Part shown: positions 1-5,557 of the stretch, piece after piece
Layout of the letters: the number at the start of each line of letters is the position of its first letter
How positions within the stretch are numbered: the stretch's first letter is position 1
DNA from: Lachnospiraceae bacterium UBA4316
GTDB taxonomy: Bacteria; Bacillota; Clostridia; Lachnospirales; Lachnospiraceae
DNA length: 6,965 bases
Reading direction: 5' to 3'
NCBI GenBank assembly: GCA_002394535.1
Contig: DGUG01000027.1
Location: 1-6,965, forward strand
Position numbers and translations under genes: made by a program
The notes under the pieces: generated by a model
What the model was told of the DNA's origin: nothing
Seen by the model: the letters and a program-made list of their open reading frames with translations, nothing else
The model's database searches: none

Positions 1-178
1 CCTTGATGAGAAAGTAGTTGATCACAAAAAGGGGTCTTGGTTTCATCAGTTAGATAGGAATAATGATCTGATAGGGACTGTATGGCCGGGAAAATCCGAT
101 CTGTACCATGCAGTACAGGCCACACTTATTCCATACAACGAGAGAATTGGTTTATCAATAGCTCCGTCTCTTGTATGA
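1..178 (+). CDS. AGE/YihS-family sugar isomerase, C-terminal fragment (5' end outside window)
   Basis: The frame from base 2 gives 58 residues ending at TGA 176-178. The fragment contains GSWFHQLDRNN followed by WPGKSDLYHAVQATLIP, the characteristic C-terminus of the N-acylglucosamine 2-epimerase superfamily, (alpha/alpha)6-barrel enzymes of the cytoplasm. The WPGK-D-YHA form fits YihS (sulfoquinovose/mannose-fructose isomerase) and D-mannose isomerase better than cellobiose 2-epimerase or RnBP. The His of YHA (bases 107-109) should be the second catalytic histidine of the family, an assignment from family knowledge. The likely reaction is aldose-ketose isomerisation of a free hexose or a C6-modified hexose; the sugar cannot be fixed from this fragment. 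Most of the protein (about 400 residues in the family) lies left of the window. It converges on the small minus-strand gene at 186-443, with 7 bp between the stop codons and no visible terminator hairpin. Confidence 0.88.
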   Translation, partial: LDEKVVDHKKGSWFHQLDRNNDLIGTVWPGKSDLYHAVQATLIPYNERIGLSIAPSLV

Positions 179-185
179 TTCGGAT

Positions 186-443
186 TTACTGGAAAGTATA
201 ATCCTTCATCTGGATCATAATGTTTATCGGCATACCACCACGCCCGTAACCGGTGCTCTTAACGGATATTTCTTCATTGCCCTTGCGCTGTTCTCCCTCG
301 AGAATGCCCGCAAACTTCCCGTTGCTCTGTTTGCGCCGATTGTCGCGGTACATTCCGCCTGAACCGCCTGCATCCGGACCGGTACGGTTAATAATACCGA
401 CACCTGCTATTCTTCTGTAATCGTCTCTTGAATATTCTGTCAT
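186..443 (-). CDS. Small basic Gly/Arg-rich protein of unknown function (85 aa)
   Basis: I do not recognise this protein, but it looks like a real gene. ATG (443-441) is preceded at 6 nt by a full AAGGAGG Shine-Dalgarno (456-450), and the stop is TAA at 188-186. The N-terminus is polar (MTEYSRDDYRRIAG). Residues 18-45 are rich in Gly, Asn, Arg and Lys and probably disordered. A short amphipathic stretch, KFAGILEGEQRK, is at about 43-54. The tail GMPINIMIQMKDYTFQ could form beta strands. There is no signal peptide, membrane helix, Cys pair or known DNA-binding motif, so it is presumably cytosolic. It is transcribed divergently from the MATE-ATPase gene and convergently with the isomerase, so it appears to be a monocistron at its 3' end. 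The plus-strand frame across the same bases starts only with TTG inside the isomerase stop region and is taken as the shadow. Confidence 0.72.
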   Translation of the reverse strand: MTEYSRDDYRRIAGVGIINRTGPDAGGSGGMYRDNRRKQSNGKFAGILEGEQRKGNEEISVKSTGYGRGGMPINIMIQMKDYTFQ

Positions 444-449
444 GGCCTA

Positions 450-456
450 CCTCCTT
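450..456 (-). promoter_or_regulatory. Strong ribosome binding site of the 85-aa gene
   Basis: On the minus strand this reads AAGGAGG, seven bases complementary to the 3' end of 16S rRNA, 6 nt from the ATG at 443. It is the strongest Shine-Dalgarno in the window and the main evidence that the small gene is translated. Confidence 0.8.
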
Positions 457-534
457 GTAGAGCCTTCACAACTTGCTCAAAGTGTGCGGGAATCCTTTCC
501 CAAATAACAGTAAAAATGTTCTCCTTCTATATTA

Positions 535-563
535 TTTATCGGTATTTTTTCGCTAATAGTTAA
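535..563 (-). promoter_or_regulatory. Possible sigma-A promoter for the 85-aa gene
   Basis: On the minus strand, TTAACT (563-558; 4 of 6 matches to TTGACA) is followed after 17 nt by GATAAA (540-535; 4 of 6 matches to TATAAT). This would give a leader of roughly 85 nt before the ATG at 443. The region is AT-rich, so chance matches are likely. Confidence 0.25.
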
Positions 564-580
564 CATAAATACCATATAAT

Positions 581-605
581 CCTGATTATATGTGCTATAA
601 TCAGG
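581..605. repeat. Perfect 10-bp inverted repeat, 5-nt spacer (putative operator)
   Basis: CCTGATTATA (581-590) and TATAATCAGG (596-605) are exact reverse complements separated by TGTGC. The right arm contains the best -10 element for the MATE-ATPase gene, so a dimeric repressor bound here would block RNA polymerase. No poly-U tract follows, which argues against an intrinsic terminator. The 25-bp length and symmetry suit a TetR- or MarR-type dimer site; the regulator itself is not in the window. Confidence 0.6.
593..601 (+). promoter_or_regulatory. Extended -10 promoter of the MATE-ATPase gene
   Basis: TGC-TATAAT is a perfect extended -10 (TGn plus consensus hexamer). The hexamers at -35 distance (572-578) match poorly, as often tolerated with an extended -10. 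Transcription would begin near base 608, giving a leader of about 72 nt before the ATG at 680. The element lies inside the right half of the inverted repeat. Confidence 0.5.
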
Positions 606-668
606 CTTAATGATTTGCATGATATATACTTAATAATAGTTTTTATATCAGACCGACTTAGGAAATAC

Positions 669-674
669 AAGGAG
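669..674 (+). promoter_or_regulatory. Ribosome binding site of the MATE-ATPase gene
   Basis: AAGGAG sits 5 nt before the ATG at 680 and supports that start over the internal Met codon 8. Confidence 0.8.
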
Positions 675-679
675 ATAAA

Positions 680-2455
680 ATGAACAACGCTCAATCCAAC
701 ATGAAACTCACATCAAAGCTTCTGTTCAGGCTGCTTCCGCTGCAGATTTTTTTGGCACTTATAGGTTCGATAAATGCTATAATATCCGGTCTTTTTGCCA
801 CAAACTTTGTAGGGGTAAACGCCATGACGGCTGTTGGGCTATACAGTCCGATCAATATGCTCATATATGCCATTTCAACGATGCTGGTCGGTGGCGCGAC
901 GATAATGTGCGGAAAGTATATGGGAAAGAACGAAGATGAGAAGGTTCAGAATGTTTTTTCGGTTGCAGTTGTCCTGTCAACGGCTATAGCACTGCTTTTT
1001 ATCGTATTATTCCTTACATTCGGACTGTTTGATCTTACGGGATTTATTGCAAAAGATCCGGAAGTACGTCCGCTATTTAATTCTTATCTGGCAGGTCAGG
1101 CTGTAGGACTCTTACCGCTCATTCTCGGAAACCAGCTCGCAGCTTTTCTGTCCCTTGAAAACAGGGTAAGCAGGACTACCATTGCTTCCGTAACGTATAT
1201 ATTCGTTAATATCGTTCTTAATTATATTTTTGTCGGCAAGTTGCAAATGGAAGCCTTTGGACTTGCACTTGCTTCATCCCTTGGACTGTGGGTATATTTC
1301 CTTATTCAGGCACAGTATTTCTTTACTAAAGGATCAGAGCTGAAGTTTTTCAGGAGGCATCTTGACTGGAGCGAAACAAAGGACATCGTCATTATCGGTA
1401 TCCCGGGTGCGGCAAGCTTCGGATACCAGACTCTCCGGGGATTTATAGTAAATGCGCTTCTCATGGCATACGTTGGGGCAGCGGGAGTATCTGCTCTTGC
1501 GTCATCCGATGGTCTGTTGCGTCTGGCATGGGGTATTCCGGGCGGAATGATGGCTGTGTCAAGAATGGTAATGAGTATAAGTATAGGTGAGGAGGACAGG
1601 CAGACGCTGACTGACGTAATGCGAAATATGTTCAGACGCTTTATCCCTCTCATGTGTGTGATCTGCGGCATCATAATCGCATGCGCTGTTCCCTTTACAA
1701 GATTGTACTACCAGGACACATCTGCCCCCGTATTTATGATGACGGTATGGGGATTCAGGATACTTCCGCTTTGCATGCCGTTCTCAATCATATGTATGCA
1801 TTTTACGGTTTATGCGCAAAGTTCCGGCAAACAGTTGCTGGTTCATATTCTTTCTATACTGGATGGTTTTGTCGACGTAGCACTCTTTACAGCGATTTTG
1901 ATTCGCCCTATAGGAATGAACAGCGTCTATATCGCAAACGTTCTAAACGGTGTTGTGACAACGATCGTAGTCGTAATGTATTCGATGATCAAGATCAAAC
2001 GTTTTCCCCACCGTATGGATGAGCTTATGGTGATTCCTGATAATTTCGGCTTCTCCGAAGACGAGAGATTGGATATAAGTGTCAGGAAAGAGGATGAGGT
2101 CGTAAAGGTATCAAGGGCGGTTAATGATTTTTGTATAAAGCGCGGAATAGATAGCAGAAGAGCTTACATGGCCTCGCTCTTCCTTGAGGAAATGGCCGGT
2201 AATATCGTAGAGCACGGATTTACCAAGGATGGGAAAAATCATTCGATAGACATCCGTGTTGTCCATAAAGACAACAATGTTATTCTGCGGATAAAGGATG
2301 ACTGCGTTCCCTTTGATCCCGCTACAAGAAAAGATATTATAGATCCCGGTGATCCTGCAAGGAACATCGGAATACGTACGATATACAATCTTAATCACAA
2401 TATAGAATACAAGAATATGCTGGGACTTAACGTTCTTATGGTACGTTTGCAATAA
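680..2455 (+). CDS. MATE-family transporter fused to a C-terminal HATPase_c (anti-sigma/RsbW-like) domain
   Basis: The 591-residue protein has two parts. Residues 12-440 form a MATE (NorM/DinF-type) transporter of about 12 helices in two bundles. The first runs from about 15 to 215, with the family-like stretch NQLAAFLSLENRVSRTT at 151-167; the second runs from about 235 to 438. MATE proteins are inner-membrane drug or metabolite/cation antiporters; a normal one ends near residue 440-460. Here a linker (441-465) leads to a soluble domain (about 466-591) of the GHKL ATPase fold. Its N-box is LEEMAGNIVEHG (502-513, with E504, N508 and H512), the G1-like motif is DDCVPFDP (540-547) and the G2-like motif is NIGIRTI (562-568). 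This resembles HATPase_c_2 domains of anti-sigma kinases (RsbW, SpoIIAB). No sigma factor, anti-anti-sigma protein or PP2C phosphatase is nearby. It may be a regulated transporter, or a membrane receptor built on a transporter fold. The fusion is in one uninterrupted frame and shows no sign of being a frameshift artefact. Confidence 0.9.
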   Translation: MNNAQSNMKLTSKLLFRLLPLQIFLALIGSINAIISGLFATNFVGVNAMTAVGLYSPINMLIYAISTMLVGGATIMCGKYMGKNEDEKVQNVFSVAVVLSTAIALLFIVLFLTFGLFDLTGFIAKDPEVRPLFNSYLAGQAVGLLPLILGNQLAAFLSLENRVSRTTIASVTYIFVNIVLNYIFVGKLQMEAFGLALASSLGLWVYFLIQAQYFFTKGSELKFFRRHLDWSETKDIVIIGIPGAASFGYQTLRGFIVNALLMAYVGAAGVSALASSDGLLRLAWGIPGGMMAVSRMVMSISIGEEDRQTLTDVMRNMFRRFIPLMCVICGIIIACAVPFTRLYYQDTSAPVFMMTVWGFRILPLCMPFSIICMHFTVYAQSSGKQLLVHILSILDGFVDVALFTAILIRPIGMNSVYIANVLNGVVTTIVVVMYSMIKIKRFPHRMDELMVIPDNFGFSEDERLDISVRKEDEVVKVSRAVNDFCIKRGIDSRRAYMASLFLEEMAGNIVEHGFTKDGKNHSIDIRVVHKDNNVILRIKDDCVPFDPATRKDIIDPGDPARNIGIRTIYNLNHNIEYKNMLGLNVLMVRLQ

Positions 2456-2462
2456 CGGAGTA

Positions 2463-4763
2463 TCACTCAACACCCTTAAGGGCATCAACCATGTCAATCG
2501 TCTTGACTTTTCCTGAGAACATGAAGTTTACGGATACCGATACAAGGAATGTTCCACCGATTGCATAAATGTAGGTCGGAAGTTTGATGATAGGAAACAT
2601 ATCAAGAGTCTCCGACACGGTAGTGCAGATCACATACAACATTCCCCAACCTGCGTACAGGCCGATTACGATGCCGATGACGGTAAGCCATATGTTTTGC
2701 TTCTGAAGGATGTTTCTGATCGAAGATGATTTGAAGCCGAGTACTTTAAGGGTGGCAACTTCCCGCGTCTTTTCCACAAACGAGAGAACTCCGAGATTAT
2801 ACAGGACAACTACACCAAGCAGCACGGCAGCCACAACCAGTATATAGACCATGGCATTCATCATCTCAAGGGTCTCTGCAAAGGAAGCCTTCATGTCGGC
2901 AACATTGAGGACAGATGATACTTCATCATCATCCACAAGGGATTTATCAACGCTCATGTTTGTAAGGATGGATGTAGGCCTGAATGTATATTCCATATCC
3001 TCGAATACGGAACGTGACATTGTTATTCCCTGGATCGAAGGATCTCTGTATATCTGTGCAATTCTCGTATTCTGCCATTTATCGTCCCCAACAAGATGCC
3101 ACCTGATATAGTCCCCCTCCCGTATCCCGAGAAGATTTGCCATTTTATTTGTCATGGCAATGCCGTTCTTTTTGAGCTTTACGGGCTTTAAGTTTTTATC
3201 CTGGATATGAACGTAGTTCCCCTTGTCGATTATTGTGGCGGAGCCGCTTTTCTTGGCAGTGGAGGATACGAATTCCACGCTTGTCTCCATAATCAGCTGG
3301 CCCTTATAAAGTGAGTTCAGATCGTAGGAATATCCGCTCCCTGCATCGGAACTGAGCAGTATTTTGTTTGATGCGGTCATGAGTTCCCCATACATTTTGT
3401 CGAGCATTCCGTTAATGGAATCAAAGCAACCGAACCCACATATGAGAAGCATCGAGCATCCCATGACACCGAGTATACCCATAAGGCTTCGCATCTTATT
3501 CCTCAGAACATCCCTTAAGTTCCACTGCGTGGAAAAATCAAGCCTGAGCCACAGTTTACTCTTTTCAAGGGCGGAGTGGCGTATTTTCTTTGCTGCCGGA
3601 GGCCTTAAGGTTACTGCCGGCGGATCTTTTAATTCTTTGCGGCATGATAAGAAGCTTACAAGAGTGGATACTGCGATGGCCAGAATAGTTGCCGTAACGT
3701 CGAGTCTCGTAAGTCTGCCTTTAAGGCCCGGAACAAGGTAACTTCCTTCGAACATTCCGAGTATCCATGGAGGAAGAGTCAGAAGTCCCAGCCATGTTCC
3801 GGCGATACAACCGAGAGTGCTTATTACAAAACCGTATGAGACATAGTGCATCGTAATTGTCGCCTTTGAGAATCCAAGTGCTTTAAGTGTACCTATCTGG
3901 GTTCTCTGGCTCGTTGTAACTCGTGCCATTGTTGTTACTATTCCGAGAAGCGCTATGGCAAGGAATACGACGGCAAACATGATCCCCATTGCTTTATGCT
4001 GCTTTACTTCAGAATCAAATGTAGCAAAGCTCAGATTCTGGTCCCTGTCGGTAACAGCTATATCTTCACGGTCGAAGGCATTCTCAAGCTTTTCCTTTAT
4101 TATGGAAATACTCTCATCATCGCTTATCTCATCACGTACATCGACAAGAAGCTGATTGTAGATCATATTGGCAGGATCGGGGTACATGGAGGCGGACATG
4201 AATGCGAGACCGCACTTTGAATAGTTAGGGTACATTACATCGGATTCCGATACATAGTATACATAATCGGGAGCATCAACAATCCCTTTAACGACTGCAT
4301 CAATGCGAAGGCTGTCGATTTTTATTGTAAAAGTATCGCCGATATGAATGTTATTTGTCCTTGCAAACCATTCTTCGAGCCATACTCCTTCCGTCTCATC
4401 TTCATAAGGCTCTCCGTCGTAGAGCATCAGGGAGTTGATCTCGTTTGTGTTCATGAAGTTGATATACATATAAGCGTTATCATACTTCTCTGCTGTACCG
4501 GTAAGAGAAAGCCTTTTCTCAACACTCTTCACACCCGTGACTTTTTCGGCAGTGCGAATATCTTCGTCGGAAAAGCCTGCACCGGCGATCCATATGTCGC
4601 ACAGGTTGTATTTTTGGTAGTAATTGTTCACGGCCGTGGCAGCGCCGGAGCTTTCCGCATCAAGTCCGCAGAAAACCAGCATTCCAAGCAGTGACATCAG
4701 AAATATGGAAATGAACTGTGTTTTGTTCTTGGCGAGATCGCGCCACATTTTCCTAAATAACAT
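2463..4763 (-). CDS. ABC transporter permease, two-module FtsX/MacB-like
   Basis: The 766-residue membrane protein has two repeated FtsX-type modules. Module 1 has a helix at about 15-33, an extracytoplasmic domain at about 36-255, then three helices at about 258-280, 305-330 and 354-374. Module 2 has a helix at about 424-445, an extracytoplasmic domain at about 450-632, then three helices at about 637-662, 690-712 and 728-750. The coupling-helix region after the first helix of each trio recurs as RTQIGTLKALGFSKATI (287-303) and REVATLKVLGFKSSSI (667-682), which shows the internal duplication. This is the mechanotransmission class (MacB, LolCE, BceB relatives), which moves substrates at the outer face of the membrane rather than through a channel. 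The ATG overlaps the ATPase stop codon (TAATG), with GAGGT 9 nt upstream, so translation is coupled. It is the last gene of the operon and ends 7 bp from the oppositely oriented MATE-ATPase gene. The substrate is not evident. Confidence 0.93.
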   Translation of the reverse strand: MLFRKMWRDLAKNKTQFISIFLMSLLGMLVFCGLDAESSGAATAVNNYYQKYNLCDIWIAGAGFSDEDIRTAEKVTGVKSVEKRLSLTGTAEKYDNAYMYINFMNTNEINSLMLYDGEPYEDETEGVWLEEWFARTNNIHIGDTFTIKIDSLRIDAVVKGIVDAPDYVYYVSESDVMYPNYSKCGLAFMSASMYPDPANMIYNQLLVDVRDEISDDESISIIKEKLENAFDREDIAVTDRDQNLSFATFDSEVKQHKAMGIMFAVVFLAIALLGIVTTMARVTTSQRTQIGTLKALGFSKATITMHYVSYGFVISTLGCIAGTWLGLLTLPPWILGMFEGSYLVPGLKGRLTRLDVTATILAIAVSTLVSFLSCRKELKDPPAVTLRPPAAKKIRHSALEKSKLWLRLDFSTQWNLRDVLRNKMRSLMGILGVMGCSMLLICGFGCFDSINGMLDKMYGELMTASNKILLSSDAGSGYSYDLNSLYKGQLIMETSVEFVSSTAKKSGSATIIDKGNYVHIQDKNLKPVKLKKNGIAMTNKMANLLGIREGDYIRWHLVGDDKWQNTRIAQIYRDPSIQGITMSRSVFEDMEYTFRPTSILTNMSVDKSLVDDDEVSSVLNVADMKASFAETLEMMNAMVYILVVAAVLLGVVVLYNLGVLSFVEKTREVATLKVLGFKSSSIRNILQKQNIWLTVIGIVIGLYAGWGMLYVICTTVSETLDMFPIIKLPTYIYAIGGTFLVSVSVNFMFSGKVKTIDMVDALKGVE

Positions 4764-5557
4764 TACCAGCTGACCTCGCTAGCATCCTTGGGGGTATCGT
4801 TATGAACAACCGACTGTATACCGCCGTTCTTGACACGTATTACCGTGTCGGCTATGTCGGCAAAGAAACTGTTATGGGTTACCATGACAACTGTACGGTT
4901 TTTTTCGCGACTCATATCCTGAAGAAGCTTTAACACTTCTTTACCTGTATCCGTGTCAAGAGCCCCGGTAGGTTCATCACACAGAAGCAGCCGGGGATTT
5001 TTGGCAAGAGCCCTTGCGATTGATGTACGTTGCTGTTCGCCGCCCGACATCTGTGAAGGAAACTGATGTGCGTGATCCGCAAGTCCGACCGAAGCAAGTG
5101 CTTCTAAGGGATCGGCTGTATCATCCTTGATGTCTTTCATAAGTGCCACATTTTCATATGCAGTCAGAGTGGGGATGAGGTTATAGAACTGAAATACTAC
5201 TCCGACGTTCTGTGCCCGGTACTTTGTCAACTGATTGTCAGAATATGTTGTCAGATCTTCCCCGTCGAACATGATGTGGCCGCTTGATGCCGAATCCATC
5301 CCGCCGAGAAGATTCAGAAGTGTGCTTTTTCCGGCGCCTGAGGGACCGAGAATCACGACCATTTCACCTTCGTTAATAGTCAGGTTTGCATCTTTTAACG
5401 CATAGAAATCATGCTCACCCTGGGAGTACTTCTTGCATACATCTTTGAATTCGATCAGGACCTTGGGATTTTTATCACTGCTTAAGGCGGAATCTTCATT
5501 AAGGTCTATTATTTCAAGATTGGTTTTTTCCGGTTTTTTCTTTCCGAACATGTACAT
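4763..5557 (-). CDS. ABC transporter ATP-binding protein, LolD/MacB type
   Basis: This 264-residue cytoplasmic ATPase powers the adjacent permease. All nucleotide-binding motifs are intact: Walker A GPSGAGKST (71-79), Q-loop Q123, signature SGGEQ (171-175), Walker B LLLCDEP (190-196, catalytic E195), D-loop ALD (199-201) and H-loop H228. The sequence VFQFYNLIPTLTAYENV (121-137) and the DEPTGALD stretch are typical of the MacB/LolD/BceA branch. The N-terminus carries about 32 residues (FGKKKPEK..., then acidic) before the usual first strand at VLIEFKDV, longer than in LolD. The ATG at 5557 directly follows the adaptor stop (TAAATG), but the AGGT at 5563-5560 is only 2 nt from it and 8 nt from the in-frame ATG at 5551. 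Translation may therefore start at Met3 (262 residues). Confidence 0.95.
   Translation of the reverse strand: MYMFGKKKPEKTNLEIIDLNEDSALSSDKNPKVLIEFKDVCKKYSQGEHDFYALKDANLTINEGEMVVILGPSGAGKSTLLNLLGGMDSASSGHIMFDGEDLTTYSDNQLTKYRAQNVGVVFQFYNLIPTLTAYENVALMKDIKDDTADPLEALASVGLADHAHQFPSQMSGGEQQRTSIARALAKNPRLLLCDEPTGALDTDTGKEVLKLLQDMSREKNRTVVMVTHNSFFADIADTVIRVKNGGIQSVVHNDTPKDASEVSW
4773..4777 (-). promoter_or_regulatory. Ribosome binding site of the permease, inside the ATPase gene
   Basis: On the minus strand this is GAGGT, 9 nt before the ATG at 4763 and within the last ATPase codons. With the one-base TAATG overlap it suggests re-initiation by ribosomes finishing the ATPase. Confidence 0.5.

Larger units (their letters stand above)
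444..679. other. Divergent intergenic region between the 85-aa gene and the MATE-ATPase gene
   Basis: This 236-bp, strongly AT-rich spacer serves as the control region for two divergent genes. It holds three TATAAT hexamers within 27 bp: plus strand 575-580, plus strand 596-601 and minus strand 590-585. It also holds the perfect inverted repeat at 581-605 and the two ribosome binding sites at its ends. I see no tRNA, no recognised riboswitch fold and no U-tract terminator in it. Confidence 0.6.

Noticed and set aside
171..362. Plus-strand 63-codon frame with a TTG start
   Set aside because: It begins inside the last codons of the isomerase, has no Shine-Dalgarno and lies antisense to the better-supported 85-aa gene.
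440..529. Minus-strand open frame of 29 codons that begins after TAG 529-527, contains AAGGAG (526-521) and ends in an ATGA overlap with the 85-aa gene, resembling a coupled leader peptide
   Set aside because: The only codons near the AAGGAG are AAC, ATT and TTT, and the sole canonical start is a GTG nine codons from the end without a good ribosome binding site. A leader peptide cannot be supported.
620..650. Inverted repeat TGATATA / TATATCA with a 17-nt spacer upstream of the MATE-ATPase gene
   Set aside because: The arms are short and made almost wholly of A and T in an AT-rich spacer, so chance is the simplest explanation.
1306..1674. 122-codon minus-strand frame opposite the MATE-ATPase gene
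   Set aside because: It has low-complexity Ile/Pro/Arg content caused by reading membrane-helix codons in reverse, and no Shine-Dalgarno.
1654..2022. 122-codon plus-strand frame inside the MATE-ATPase gene
   Set aside because: It overlaps conserved MATE helices in another frame, is rich in Arg, Cys and Tyr without domain features, and is a shadow.
2473..2482. CCCTTAAGGG palindrome near the 3' end of the permease gene as a possible convergent terminator
   Set aside because: It is a self-complementary 10-mer with no loop and no following U-tract, and it lies inside codons of the permease.
4344..4694. 116-codon plus-strand frame opposite the permease gene
   Set aside because: It is antisense to the well-supported N-terminal half of the permease, has no ribosome binding site and no recognisable domain.
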